From the NCBI GenBank assembly GCA_965116935.1, contig OZ220737.1, positions 372,001 through 436,000 on the forward strand: 64,000 nucleotides of DNA, in the 5' to 3' direction. Made by a program: the position numbers and the translations under genes. Shown one piece after another: positions 51,007-60,428 of this stretch; positions within the stretch are counted from its first letter, which is position 1; the number at the start of each line of letters is the position of its first letter. Under the pieces are notes generated by a model, which made no database searches, had not been told where the DNA came from, and saw nothing but the letters and a program-made list of their open reading frames with translations. The stretch comes from VXYL01 sp965116935. GTDB taxonomy: Bacteria; Pseudomonadota; Gammaproteobacteria; Pseudomonadales; Azotimanducaceae.

Positions 51007-51978
51007 TTGAAAGATCTCATGGTGTTCGCGGGCGGTTCCGTGGGTGGTCTGTCCGGGCGGATTGCTGAAGAGCTCGACATTTCTCTCGGCACGTCTGACA
51101 TCGGCCGCTTTCGCGACGGCGAGGTGCGGGTCGAGATCGACGAAAACGTCCGCGGCAAGGACGTCTTTCTGGTCCAGTCCACCTGCGCGCCCACGAACGA
51201 CAACATCATGGAGCTGATGATGATGGCCGATGCGGTCAAGCGCGCCTCCGCGCAGCGCATCACCGCCGTCATGCCCTACTTCGGCTACGCACGTCAGGAT
51301 CGGCGTCCCCGCTCCGCGCGGGTGCCCATCAGCGCCAAGGTGGTCGCCGACATGATCGCCGGCGTCGGCATCGACCGCATCCTCACCGTCGACCTCCATG
51401 CCGACCAGATTCAGGGCTTCTTCAACGTCCCGGTGGACAACGTCTATGCATCGCCCGTGCTCGTGGACGACATCCTCGCCCGACATCGGGGCGAGCCGGT
51501 CTTCGTCTCCCCGGACGTCGGCGGCGTGGCGCGGGCACGCGCCATCGCCAAGCAAGTGGACGATCTTGATCTCGCCATCATCGACAAGCGCCGCCCGCGA
51601 CCCAATGCCTCCGAGGTGATGAACGTCATCGGCGAGGTGGAAGGCCGCACCGCCATCCTGGTCGACGACATCGTCGACACCGCCGGCACCCTGTGCAATG
51701 CCGCCGCCGCCCTGCGCGAGCGCGGTGCCACCGGCGTCAGCGCCTACATCACCCACCCGGTGCTTTCCGACGACGCGCCAAGCCGCATCGACGGCTCCAA
51801 ACTCGACGAGGTCGTGGTCACCGACACCGTGCCGCTGTTGGATGACGCCCGCAGCTGTGGCAAGATCCGCCAATTGAGCCTCGCCGGCGTGCTTGCGGAA
51901 GCCATTCGCCGAGTGAGCAACGAGGAGTCGATCAGCGCCATGTTCCGCCACAACGGACAGGCGCAAATGCGCTTTTAG
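51007..51978 (+). CDS. prs: Ribose-phosphate pyrophosphokinase
   Basis: 323 residues. Makes PRPP from ribose 5-phosphate and ATP, feeding purine, pyrimidine, His, Trp and NAD synthesis. The sequence follows the E. coli enzyme closely: GRFRDGEVRVEIDENVRGKD, STCAPTNDNIMELM, PYFGYARQDRR, RVPISAKVVA, TVDLHADQIQGFF, and the PRPP loop VDDIVDTAGTL. Start TTG 51007 has AAGGGGG upstream; ATG four codons later is an alternative. Located between tRNA-Gln and rplY. Confidence 0.97.
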   Translation: MKDLMVFAGGSVGGLSGRIAEELDISLGTSDIGRFRDGEVRVEIDENVRGKDVFLVQSTCAPTNDNIMELMMMADAVKRASAQRITAVMPYFGYARQDRRPRSARVPISAKVVADMIAGVGIDRILTVDLHADQIQGFFNVPVDNVYASPVLVDDILARHRGEPVFVSPDVGGVARARAIAKQVDDLDLAIIDKRRPRPNASEVMNVIGEVEGRTAILVDDIVDTAGTLCNAAAALRERGATGVSAYITHPVLSDDAPSRIDGSKLDEVVVTDTVPLLDDARSCGKIRQLSLAGVLAEAIRRVSNEESISAMFRHNGQAQMRF

Positions 51979-52114
51979 GAACGCGCGCAAGGCACCGTCC
52001 GCTTTACGACGCAATCCGTCGCAAAACCGGCCCCGCGCCACCGCCGAACCGCTTGCAGCAATCGCCGCCAAGCCACGCGAGCTCTCATCTCAGCCAACGA
52101 CGGAGCCACTCAAA

Positions 52115-52759
52115 ATGGCCAACACCATCACCGTTCGCGCCGATTTTCGGGCTGATCTCGGCAAGGCCGCAACGCGCCGCCTGCGCCGTTTCACCGGCAA
52201 GGTTCCGGGCATTCTCTACGGCGGCGACCGCGATCCCCAGCCTCTGTCCCTCGAACAGCGCGACCTTGCACGCTTCATGCAGGACGAAGCGTTCTTCTCC
52301 CAAGTGCTCGAACTCAAGGTGGGCGATGTCGGCCAACAGGCGGTGCTGCGCGACCTGCAACGACACCCGGCAAGCGACAGGGTCATCCATGTGGACTTCA
52401 TGCGCGTGCGCGACGACGCGCCCCTCAGCATACGGGTGCCGCTGCACTTCCTGGGCGAGGACCACTGCGTCGGCGTGCGCCAGGGCGGCGGCAGCCTGTC
52501 GCACAACCTCATCGAGGTGGAGATCTCCAGCCTTCCGGCCGATCTGCCGGAGTACATCGAGGTAGACGTCACGGGCCTCGACGTGGGCAACTCCGTTCAC
52601 CTCTCGGACATTGCCCTCCCGCCCGGGGTGACCCTAGTGGCGCTCGGCCAGGGGCAAGACCACGACTTGCCGGTCGTGAGCGTCATTCCCCCACGCGGTG
52701 GCAGTGGCGACGAGGAAGAGAGCGAGGAGGTCGAGGAGGAAGATTCCGCGGAGGATTGA
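52115..52759 (+). CDS. rplY: 50S ribosomal protein L25/general stress protein Ctc
   Basis: 214 residues, the long Ctc form. The N-terminal L25 domain (VRADFRADLGKAATRRLRRFTGKVPGILYGG) binds 5S rRNA; the C-terminal TL5-type domain (about 100-185; VPLHFLGEDHCVGVRQGGGSLSHNLIEVEI) is beta-rich. An acidic tail of Glu/Asp ends the protein. ACGGAG precedes ATG. Confidence 0.95.
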   Translation: MANTITVRADFRADLGKAATRRLRRFTGKVPGILYGGDRDPQPLSLEQRDLARFMQDEAFFSQVLELKVGDVGQQAVLRDLQRHPASDRVIHVDFMRVRDDAPLSIRVPLHFLGEDHCVGVRQGGGSLSHNLIEVEISSLPADLPEYIEVDVTGLDVGNSVHLSDIALPPGVTLVALGQGQDHDLPVVSVIPPRGGSGDEEESEEVEEEDSAED

Positions 52760-52811
52760 TTCCGAACGCTCGCGGCCAGACCGCCGAAGGGCGCACGCCC
52801 ACAAGGGCGCA

Positions 52812-53058
52812 CTAGCCCGCATTTCTCACCAGCCCTCTACTGCGGACGACGATGCACTCGCTGTGGCTGGACGCGCACGCGTGCCAGGAAGCACGGAGCG
52901 GAGGAGCCCGAGGGCATAGCTGCGTACTATGTCGAGGGGGCCGGAGCGAACGTGTCCGAAGGACACGCGAATGCGTCCGCCGGACGCACGAGTACCTGCA
53001 CAGCCACAGCGAGTGTATCGTCGTCCGCAGTAGGGCATTCATGAATAAATCCGGGCTA
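52812..53058. mobile_element. CTAGCCCG-ended element, copy 2
   Basis: 247 bp between rplY and pth. Left end CTAGCCCGCATTTCTCACCAG matches the ends of the copy at 61651; right end ATTCATGAATAAATCCGGGCTAG matches those of the copy at 34841. The interior runs in the opposite direction to copy 1, with the shared CACTCGCTGTGGCTG, GTGTCC...GGACAC and GCGTCC...GGACGC parts. No protein. Confidence 0.75.
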
Positions 53059-53137
53059 GCGTCCCGTGCCAGACATGCGTTGATCCAATGGAGAGGCGCT
53101 CGACGGAGCCACCCCAGCAACCGACCGGATCGCCAAT

Positions 53138-53770
53138 GTGACCATCCGCCTCATCGCCGGCCTCGGCAACCCCGGTGCACGCTATGAACGCACGCGCCAC
53201 AACGTCGGCATGGCCTGGCTGCATCGACTCGCCGACCGCTTTCACCTGCCGCTGTCCCCGCAGCGCAAGTTCCGTGGCAGCGTGGCCCGAGGCGACATAC
53301 TCGGTCACGATGTCTGGCTGCTCGCGCCAGACACCTACATGAACCTCTCCGGCGACGCCGTCGGGCCGCTCGCGCACTTCTACAAGCTGGCCCCGGAAGA
53401 GATTCTCATCGCCTACGACGAAGTGGCGTTCGAGCCGGGTGCCTGTCGGCTGCGCGTGGGCGGCGGCCACAACGGCCACAACGGCATCCGCAGCGTGATC
53501 GCCGCTCTCGGCAACCAAGCCGGCTTCGCCCGCCTGCGCATCGGCGTCGGTCATCCGGGCAACACAGGCGAGATGATCGCCTACCTCACCGGCACGCGCA
53601 TGATGGCCGACGAGCAAAGTCGCGTCGAGCAGGCCACCGACTTCGATGACGACACATTGGGTCGCCTTCTCCACGGCGACTTCGATGCCGCCATGAACGC
53701 CATCAACGCCCGCAGACGGCCGCCTCAACCGTCCGAGTGTGAGGCGCCGGCAGGCCGGGGCCAGCGCTGA
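53138..53770 (+). CDS. pth: Peptidyl-tRNA hydrolase
   Basis: 210 residues. Cleaves peptidyl-tRNA released from stalled ribosomes. The landmarks are IAGLGNPGARYERTRHNVGMAWL (catalytic His in RHNVG), PDTYMNLSG with the conserved Asn, a YDEVAFEPG aspartate region, and GGGHNGHNGIRS. Start is GTG 53138. Its stop overlaps the ychF ATG (TGATG). Confidence 0.95.
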   Translation: MTIRLIAGLGNPGARYERTRHNVGMAWLHRLADRFHLPLSPQRKFRGSVARGDILGHDVWLLAPDTYMNLSGDAVGPLAHFYKLAPEEILIAYDEVAFEPGACRLRVGGGHNGHNGIRSVIAALGNQAGFARLRIGVGHPGNTGEMIAYLTGTRMMADEQSRVEQATDFDDDTLGRLLHGDFDAAMNAINARRRPPQPSECEAPAGRGQR

Positions 53771-54861
53771 TGGGATTCCACTGCGGCATCGTCGGGCTGC
53801 CGAATGTCGGCAAGTCGACGCTCTTCAACGCGCTCACGCGCGCCGGCATCGACGCCGAGAACTTCCCCTTTTGCACCATCGAACCCAACACCGGCGTGGT
53901 GCCGGTGCCCGACCCCCGTCTGGACCGCATCGCCGAGATCGCACAACCAGCGCGGGTGGTGCCGAGCCTGATGGAGTTCGTCGACATCGCCGGCCTCGTT
54001 GCCGGCGCTTCGAACGGGGAGGGTCTTGGCAACCAGTTCCTCGCCCACGTGCGCGAATGCCACGCCATCGCGCACGTCGTGCGCTGCTTCGAAGACGACA
54101 ACGTCGTGCATGTCTCGGGCCGCGTCTCGCCGCAGGACGACATCGAGATCATCGACACCGAGCTTGCGCTCGCCGACCTCGCCACCGCCGATCGCGTGCA
54201 CGACCGAATCCGTCGCATCGCCAATGTCGGCGACAAGGAGGCGCGCGCCACGGTGGCAATCCTCGACCGGGTTCGCGCTGGGCTGGACGCGGGCCGGCCC
54301 GTGCGCGCCCTCGACCTGGCACCGCACGAGCAGGCAGCCGTCGCCGAATGCCATTTCCTCACCGCCAAGCCGGTGATGTACATCGCCAACGTGGCGGAAG
54401 ATGGCTTCGAGGGCAATCCCATGCTCGACGAAGTGCGCGCCATCGCCGCAGAGGAAGGCGCCGCAGTGGCGCCGGTCTGCAACAAGATCGAGGCGGAGAT
54501 TGCCGAGCTCGATGCCGACGACATCCAGGAGTTCCTCGAGGACCTGGGCCTCAACGAACCGGGCCTCAACCGCGTCATTCGCACCGGCTACGACCTGCTT
54601 GGCCTTATGAGCTTCTTCACCGCCGGCCCCAAGGAGGCCCGCGCCTGGACTATCGCCAGAGGCACCACCGCCCCCGGCGCGGCCGGCGTCATCCACACCG
54701 ACTTCGAGCGCGGCTTCATCCGCGCCGAGATCGTCGCCTACGACGACTACATCGCCTTCGACGGCGAAGGCGGTGCCCGCGATGCCGGGCGCTGGCGCCT
54801 CGAAGGCAAGGACTATGAGATGCAGGACGGAGACGTGGCGCACTTCCGCTTCAACGTATAG
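53770..54861 (+). CDS. ychF: Redox-regulated ATPase YchF
   Basis: 363 residues. Obg-family P-loop ATPase: GLPNVGKST (G1), DIAGLVAGASNGEGLGNQFL (G3 region), and YIANVAE (G4-like, with specificity altered toward ATP). A coiled-coil middle and a C-terminal TGS domain (TIARGTTAPGAAGVIHTDF) complete it. Binds ribosomes and is involved in stress and translation. Translationally coupled to pth. Confidence 0.96.
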   Translation: MGFHCGIVGLPNVGKSTLFNALTRAGIDAENFPFCTIEPNTGVVPVPDPRLDRIAEIAQPARVVPSLMEFVDIAGLVAGASNGEGLGNQFLAHVRECHAIAHVVRCFEDDNVVHVSGRVSPQDDIEIIDTELALADLATADRVHDRIRRIANVGDKEARATVAILDRVRAGLDAGRPVRALDLAPHEQAAVAECHFLTAKPVMYIANVAEDGFEGNPMLDEVRAIAAEEGAAVAPVCNKIEAEIAELDADDIQEFLEDLGLNEPGLNRVIRTGYDLLGLMSFFTAGPKEARAWTIARGTTAPGAAGVIHTDFERGFIRAEIVAYDDYIAFDGEGGARDAGRWRLEGKDYEMQDGDVAHFRFNV

Positions 54862-54915
54862 CGGAGGAGCGCTGCCTTTCTTTCCGGTTGGCGAACCTTG
54901 AAGCGAAACCGCTGG

Positions 54916-55560
54916 TTACTTGCTCGGGTCTGGGCGGTTGCGCCAGCGGTCCAGGAACTCTTCGCTGGTGTTTACCCAGGGGTAGGGTTCGTCAGGTTCC
55001 GGCAGGCCCAGCGGCTCGCAAAGGCCCGCCCAGCCGTCGCTGGCTTGAAACTCGATCAGGCGATCCGCCGGCACTTCCGCTCGCACTCGCGCGACGTTGG
55101 CTTCGTACACGGTGATCGCGTGGTCTTGTTCCATCAGGCGGCCGTCAAAGGTGCCCTCGCGGATGATCTCGTTTGCCATCTTCAGCCGCGTGCGCAGCCT
55201 CTGATCCGGCGACTGACGGGCATGCTCCATGCTCTGGAAGATGGTGCTGCTCGCGCTCTTGAACCAGCCCTCTGAGTCTCGGAGCGACAGCAGCACCTTG
55301 GCGGCGGGATAGCGTTCCATCAAGCGGGGCCAGAACGCGGCTGCAGGCCAGTCGACAGCGGCGCGGTAGCCGGCGAAGAGCGTGTCCCACACATCCTCGC
55401 CGCGCCAGGCGCGCAGCCAAAGGTCGGCGTGCTCCGGATGGGTTGCCACCTCCGCCATGTGGTAGCAGCCATCAAAGCCAAGCCGTTCGAGCGCCTGCTT
55501 GAGCGACAGCGTGCCGGTGCGACCGAAGCCGGCACCGATGAGGGCAAGCCCGTCAGCCAC
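54916..55560 (-). CDS. Sulfotransferase family protein
   Basis: 214 residues from GTG 55560. Starts with LIGAGFGRTGTLSLKQALE, the PAPS-binding 5' loop, followed by FDGCYHMAEVATHPEH and YPAAKVLLSLRDSEGWFKS (3'-phosphate loop). Matches the small bacterial sulfotransferase group annotated as Sulfotransfer_4. It transfers sulfate from PAPS to an unknown acceptor. Convergent with ychF. Confidence 0.87.
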   Translation of the reverse strand: MADGLALIGAGFGRTGTLSLKQALERLGFDGCYHMAEVATHPEHADLWLRAWRGEDVWDTLFAGYRAAVDWPAAAFWPRLMERYPAAKVLLSLRDSEGWFKSASSTIFQSMEHARQSPDQRLRTRLKMANEIIREGTFDGRLMEQDHAITVYEANVARVRAEVPADRLIEFQASDGWAGLCEPLGLPEPDEPYPWVNTSEEFLDRWRNRPDPSK

Positions 55561-55597
55561 GGCCCGAGCTCAATCTCGCCCCTGTGCCAACCCGTCC

Positions 55598-56917
55598 TTA
55601 CAGGTCGTAGCCCCGCTCGTTGTGCATCACGAGGTCGAGACCTTCGGTCTCCTGTTCCTCCGTGACCCGGTTGCCGACGACGACATCAACCACCTTGAGG
55701 ATGATGAACGTGACGATGGCGGTGTAGCCCAGAACCGCGAAGCCGCCGATGGCCTGGACGCCGAGCTGGCTGCCGATGCTGATGTCCTCCTGACCACTGA
55801 AGATGCCGAGTGCCTGCGAAGCGAACACGCCCGTCAGGATCGTGCCGAGCAGCCCGCCCACGCCATGCACCGGGAACACGTCCAGCGAGTCGTCGATGCG
55901 CAACGTGCGCTTCATGAAGTTGGTCGCGAGGAAGCAAACCACGCCAGCGGCGATGCCGATGACGAGCGCGCCGGCCGGGCCGACAAAGCCAGATGCTGGG
56001 GTGATGGTGCCAAGCCCCGCCACCATGCCGGTGACGGCGCCGAGCGCACTCGGCTTGCCGTAGCGAATCCACTCCGCAACCATCCAGGTGAAGGCGCCGG
56101 CCGCCGCCGAAATGTGCGTCACCGTGATGGCCATGGCAGCGTCGCCGTTGGCGGCGAGGGCGCTGCCGCCGTTGAAGCCGAACCAGCCGACCCAAAGCAT
56201 GCCGGCGCCGGCCACCGTGAGCGTCATGTTGTGGGGCGGCATCATCTGGTCGGGAAAGCCGCGCCGCGTACCGAGCACCAATGCCGCCACCACCGCCGCG
56301 GTTCCTGCGGTGATGTGCACCACCGTGCCGCCGGCGAAGTCCAAGAGGCCCAGCTCGCCCAGCCAGCCACCGCCCCAAACCCAGTGGCAAACCGGCGCAT
56401 ACACGAGCAGCAGCCAGAGTGTCGTGAAGATCAGCACCGACGAGAAGCGCATCCGTTCGGCGAAGCCGCCCACCACCAGCGCCGGGGTGATGATGGCGAA
56501 GGTGAGCTGGAAGGTGGCGAAGGCCGATTCGGGGATCGTGCCACTCATGGCATCTTCGCCGACGCCGCCGAAGAACGCCTTCGACAGGCCCCCGATGAAG
56601 AGATTGCCGTCGGCGAAGGCCAGGCTGTAGCCGACGATCAGCCAGAGAATGGTGACGAGGCAAGTGATGCTGAAGCACTGCATCAACACGCTCAGCACAT
56701 TGCGGGAGCGAACGAGGCCGGCATAGAAGAGCGACAGGCCCGGAATCGTCATGAACAGCACGAGGGCGGTGGAACTCAAGATCCAGGCAGTGTCGCCCGT
56801 ATCCAGCCCCTCCGCCACGGCGGGGGCGCCCAGCAGCAGCGCAAACACCCCCATTGCCAGCGCCAGTCCCGTTCGGGGGCGTTCCCCGCCCAAAGAGCCG
56901 CCTCGATTCCCTTCCAT
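55598..56917 (-). CDS. amt: Ammonium transporter
   Basis: 439 residues. A signal-like N-terminus (LALAMGVFALLLGAPAVA) and eleven helices. Amt signatures are DTAWILSSTALVLFMTIPGLSLFYAGLVRSRNVLSV, AERMRFSSVLIFTTLW, DFAGGTVVHITAGTAAVVAAL with the conserved pore His, and DDSLDVFPVHGVGGLLGTIL with the second pore His. The gene lacks the usual glnK/glnB neighbour. ATG 56917 is preceded by GGGGGAC; upstream sequence is the divergent gap with array G. Confidence 0.95.
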   Translation of the reverse strand: MEGNRGGSLGGERPRTGLALAMGVFALLLGAPAVAEGLDTGDTAWILSSTALVLFMTIPGLSLFYAGLVRSRNVLSVLMQCFSITCLVTILWLIVGYSLAFADGNLFIGGLSKAFFGGVGEDAMSGTIPESAFATFQLTFAIITPALVVGGFAERMRFSSVLIFTTLWLLLVYAPVCHWVWGGGWLGELGLLDFAGGTVVHITAGTAAVVAALVLGTRRGFPDQMMPPHNMTLTVAGAGMLWVGWFGFNGGSALAANGDAAMAITVTHISAAAGAFTWMVAEWIRYGKPSALGAVTGMVAGLGTITPASGFVGPAGALVIGIAAGVVCFLATNFMKRTLRIDDSLDVFPVHGVGGLLGTILTGVFASQALGIFSGQEDISIGSQLGVQAIGGFAVLGYTAIVTFIILKVVDVVVGNRVTEEQETEGLDLVMHNERGYDL

Positions 56918-57059
56918 GGTCCCCCCGTGCGAGCGCCGTCGCCTGCATGCCCTAGCGAAGCGCCGGACACTACCGCATTGCGTGCGGCACTGCCACCGGT
57001 GACGGTGCGAAGGAGCCGCTGCACGGTGTTTGGCGCGGCCCGGCAGCAGGAAAACCGTC

Positions 57060-57225
57060 CGGCATTGCTGGACCGTCCGGCATTGCTGGACAAGCAAACG
57101 CCCTCGGGCAGGCAAACGCCTTCGGCCCGGGACAGGCAAACGCCTTCGGCCGGGCAAACGCCTTCGGCCGCCCCCCCTGCTGGACAGGCAAACGCCGGCA
57201 CCACTGGACAGGCGAATAAACACCC
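57060..57225. repeat. GGACAGGCAAACGCC array G
   Basis: In the divergent gap between amt and the S9 peptidase gene. Copies near 57090 (AAGC variant), 57113 (GGGCAGGC), 57131, 57154 (GGGCAAACGCC), 57181 and 57209 (variant). The words CCGGCATTGCTGGAC and AAACGCCTTCGGCC are each repeated in place. No gene is visible in this 400-bp gap. Confidence 0.88.
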
Positions 57226-57323
57226 GCCCAAGTGCCGGACCCGGCACCTCGCGTCGGGCGGTGGTTCCCTAAGGAAGTCGTTGCCCCTAGGATGGATGCC
57301 TTGGGCACTTCGGAGAGATGACG

Positions 57324-59288
57324 ATGCGATTGCTCGCCCTGAGCCTGGTGGTGGTTGCGGGCGCCGTCGGCGCAACGCCACCTATCGAGCACTTCACCGG
57401 ACATGCGAGGTACGAGCAGGCGCGGATTTCGCCCACGGCCAAGTACCTCGCCGTCACCACACGGCAAGACGACTACGAGTATCTCGTGGTGATTGCGCTC
57501 GCGGACCGAGAGGTGGTGTATCGCACCCATTTCGGCAAAGGCTGGAATGTGCAGAACTTCCACTGGGCCACTGCCGAGCGCATTCTCGTGCAGCCGGCGC
57601 GGCGGATCGTCGGGCGCACGGACTTCAGCTTCCCCACCGGCGAACTCTATGCCCTCAACGCCGACGGCACCGACGCCAGCGTGCTGTTCGGCATGAACGC
57701 CGGATTCGGCAAGCTGTCGGCGCGTGCCGGGCGCAATGAGGCGCGGCTGGAGGCGGCGGAAATCCTGCACTTTCTGCCGGACGAGCCGGAACATGTGCTC
57801 ATCGGCACCATCCCCTTCGGCGTCAACAAGGTGGGCCGCGCCCGGCGCATCAACATCCACACCGGGCAAACCGAGCCCGTGGTCGTCGGCCGCTATTCCA
57901 CGTCCCGCTTCCTTACGGACCGCGACGGCGTGGTGCGGTTCGAGTACGGCTCCAATGTCGAGAATGTCACCGAGGTGTACTACCTGCCGGATGTGGGCGA
58001 GCCGACTCTGGTTTCCCGTGGCCGCGTCAACGAGGGCGTGACGACGCCCCTCGCCGACGCCGGCGATGGCTGGTATGCCGTCGACAACACCGAAACATCC
58101 ACCACACAGCTCGTCCACTGGCAGCCGACCCGGGACGTCAAGCAGGTGCTGTTCCACAACGACGCTGTGGACGTCGGCGTGGGACTGTTCGACCCCGACG
58201 GGCAGCTCATCGCCACGCGCATTACCGAGCACTACCCCGACTACCACTACGTGCAGCCGGACGCCCCCTTTGCCAAGACCCACCGTCGCATCCGCGCCGC
58301 CTTCCCCACCGAAGATGTCGCCTTCACCAGCATCACCACCGACGGCGCCAAGGGCGTTGCCGTGGTGTACGGCGACCGATTCCCGAGCACCTTCTATCTC
58401 GTGGACTTCCGCACCGAGGAAGTCGAGGAATTGTTCCAGTCGCGGCCCTGGCTCAAGCGGGAGGACTTAAGCCCGATGGAATCGGTGCAGCTCAAGGCCC
58501 GCGACGGCACCATCGTGCATGGCTACTTGACCACGCCCAAGGGCTGGAGCGAAGGCGACCGCCTGCCCCTCATCGTCCTCGTGCATGGCGGCCCGCACGG
58601 CGTTCGCGACCATTGGGGCTTCGACTCCGAAACGCAGCTCTTCGCGTCCCGAGGCTTCGCCGTGCTGCAAGTGAACTTCCGCGGCTCGGGGGGCTATGGC
58701 AAGGACTTCCTCTACGCCGGCTTCGGCCGCTGGGGCCGCGAGATGCAGGACGACGTCACCGACGCCACCCGCTGGGCCGTGGCGGCCGGCTTTGCGGACC
58801 CGGAGCGCCTGTGCATCTATGGCGGCAGCTACGGCGGCTATGCGGCCCTTACCGGCGCCTTCCGCGAGCCGGACCTATACCGCTGCGCGGTGGGCTACGT
58901 TGGCGTCTATGACCTCGAGATGATGTACCGCAAGGGCGACATCCCAGACCGCCGCGCCGGCGTCAACTACCTGAAGGAGGCCATCGGCGAGGACCGCGAA
59001 GAATTGCGCGCCCGCTCCCCGGTTCACAACGCCGAACGCATCCGCGCCGCGGTGATGCTGGTACACGGCGCCCTGGACCAGCGCGTCCCCATCGCCCACG
59101 CCACCAGCCTGCGCCGGGCACTGAAGGCGGCCGGCAACCCCGTAGACGTCTGGCACATCGAACGCAAGGAAGGCCACGGCTTCGGCAACCCCGACAACCG
59201 CAAGGAAATGTACGAACGGATGCTTGCCTTCTTCGACGACCACATCGGCCGCGGCCGGGAGGTGGCGGCGAGCGGGGCGGGGGACTAA
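57324..59288 (+). CDS. S9 family (prolyl oligopeptidase-type) peptidase
   Basis: 654 residues. Signal peptide RLLALSLVVVAGAVGA ends near residue 18, so it is periplasmic or secreted. A seven-bladed beta-propeller covers about 20-370, and the alpha/beta hydrolase catalytic domain the rest. The catalytic Ser is in YGGSYGGYAAL, Asp in HGALDQRVP, and His in EGHGFGNPDNR. ATG 57324 fits the GGAGAG site better than the ATG six bases earlier. Likely degrades short or proline-containing peptides. Confidence 0.92.
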   Translation: MRLLALSLVVVAGAVGATPPIEHFTGHARYEQARISPTAKYLAVTTRQDDYEYLVVIALADREVVYRTHFGKGWNVQNFHWATAERILVQPARRIVGRTDFSFPTGELYALNADGTDASVLFGMNAGFGKLSARAGRNEARLEAAEILHFLPDEPEHVLIGTIPFGVNKVGRARRINIHTGQTEPVVVGRYSTSRFLTDRDGVVRFEYGSNVENVTEVYYLPDVGEPTLVSRGRVNEGVTTPLADAGDGWYAVDNTETSTTQLVHWQPTRDVKQVLFHNDAVDVGVGLFDPDGQLIATRITEHYPDYHYVQPDAPFAKTHRRIRAAFPTEDVAFTSITTDGAKGVAVVYGDRFPSTFYLVDFRTEEVEELFQSRPWLKREDLSPMESVQLKARDGTIVHGYLTTPKGWSEGDRLPLIVLVHGGPHGVRDHWGFDSETQLFASRGFAVLQVNFRGSGGYGKDFLYAGFGRWGREMQDDVTDATRWAVAAGFADPERLCIYGGSYGGYAALTGAFREPDLYRCAVGYVGVYDLEMMYRKGDIPDRRAGVNYLKEAIGEDREELRARSPVHNAERIRAAVMLVHGALDQRVPIAHATSLRRALKAAGNPVDVWHIERKEGHGFGNPDNRKEMYERMLAFFDDHIGRGREVAASGAGD

Positions 59289-59344
59289 GCAGCGCGCGCG
59301 TGCCCTCACGCTGTCCCCTTCGGTGGGGATAGGCCGCGCCGAAC

Positions 59345-60367
59345 CTATGTTGAGGTGAGTTCGCGCACGAGTTGCGGCCCCCGGAACACGAAGCCGGTGT
59401 AGATCTGCACGAGATCCGCGCCGGCGTCGAGCATGGCCTGGGCGTCCTCAGGGGAGGCAATTCCGCCTGCGCCGATGACGGGGAAGCTCGCAGGCAAGGA
59501 CGCGCGCAGCGTTGCCACGGTCTGTCGCGCCAAGGGGGCTAGCGGGGCGCCGCTGAGACCACCTTGTTCGCGGGCAACCCCCCTGGCGAGGGACGCCGGA
59601 CGGGAGAGCGTCGTGTTGCCGGCTATGACGGCGTCCATGTTGGTTTGGCGGAGCACGTCGGCAACCTCGCGCAGTTCTTGCTCGCCGAGGTCGGGCGCAA
59701 CTTTCACGGCCAGTGGGAGGTGCCGGCCTTGGCGTTCCCCGGTGCCCTTGCGTGCGTCGTCCAGCTTGCCGAGGAGTTCGGTGGCGGAACTCGCGGCTTG
59801 CAGGCGACGCAGGCCCGGCGTGTTGGGGGAGGAGAGGTTGACCGTCACATAGTCCGCGAACGGCGCCACGGCGGTGAGGCAGGCGCTGTAGTCGTCCGCC
59901 GCGCGGTCGAGTGGCGTGTCGCGGTTCTTGCCGATGTTGACCCCGAGCAATGGTCGCAATGGCCGCTCGCGGAGGTTGGCGAGCCGGCGGGTCATGGCTT
60001 CGAGGCCAGCACTGTTGAAGCCCATGCGGTTGATGAGGGCGGCGTCGGGCACTGAGCGGAACAGGCGCGGCTTGGGGTTGCCGGACTGCGGCTGGGGAGT
60101 GACGGTTCCCACTTCGACGAACCCGAAACCTAGCCGCGCGAGACCGCGTACGGCCATGGCGTCCTTGTCGAGACCGGCAGCGAGGCCCACGCGATTGGGG
60201 AAGGTGAGGCCCATGGCTTGCGCCGGGGCACCTAGTCCTTCACCGGCAGCAGGGAGGCTCGCTTCGGGCGCAATCGACCCCCATGCCCGAAGCGCCCAGA
60301 GTGCAAGCGCGTGCGCCGCCTCTGGCGGCAGGAGAAAGAGCAGGCGGCGAAGGTGTCTATACGACAA
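59345..60367 (-). CDS. pyrD: Dihydroorotate dehydrogenase (quinone)
   Basis: 340 residues from TTG 60367, which has GAGG upstream; the frame is open to 60478. Class 2 enzyme, membrane-associated, passing electrons to quinone in pyrimidine synthesis. It has the N-terminal helical part (LRRLLFLLPPEAAHALAL), a FMN barrel with GLAAGLDKD, GFGFVEVGTVTPQPQSGNPKPRLFR, and NLSSPNTPGLR with the catalytic Ser. C-terminal GAGGI and QIYTGFVFRGP are conserved. Confidence 0.94.
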   Translation of the reverse strand: MSYRHLRRLLFLLPPEAAHALALWALRAWGSIAPEASLPAAGEGLGAPAQAMGLTFPNRVGLAAGLDKDAMAVRGLARLGFGFVEVGTVTPQPQSGNPKPRLFRSVPDAALINRMGFNSAGLEAMTRRLANLRERPLRPLLGVNIGKNRDTPLDRAADDYSACLTAVAPFADYVTVNLSSPNTPGLRRLQAASSATELLGKLDDARKGTGERQGRHLPLAVKVAPDLGEQELREVADVLRQTNMDAVIAGNTTLSRPASLARGVAREQGGLSGAPLAPLARQTVATLRASLPASFPVIGAGGIASPEDAQAMLDAGADLVQIYTGFVFRGPQLVRELTST

Positions 60368-60428
60368 CCGCAACCTCGTCGGGCTTGGGTCGTAGGGGCG
60401 ACGCGACCTGATGGCGAAAACTTGAACC

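Noticed and set aside
52826..53038. Small frames in the CTAGCCCG-ended elements
   Set aside because: They arise from the inverted repeats, occur on both strands and lack starts with ribosome binding sites.
36376..57225. The motif as a DNA-uptake sequence
   Set aside because: Uptake signals are spread singly over the genome, often within genes. Here copies are clustered in gaps with only one clear coding copy. Not excluded until a genome-wide count is made.
56918..57247. N-terminal extension of the ammonium transporter
   Set aside because: It is array G translated; a good ribosome binding site precedes ATG 56917.
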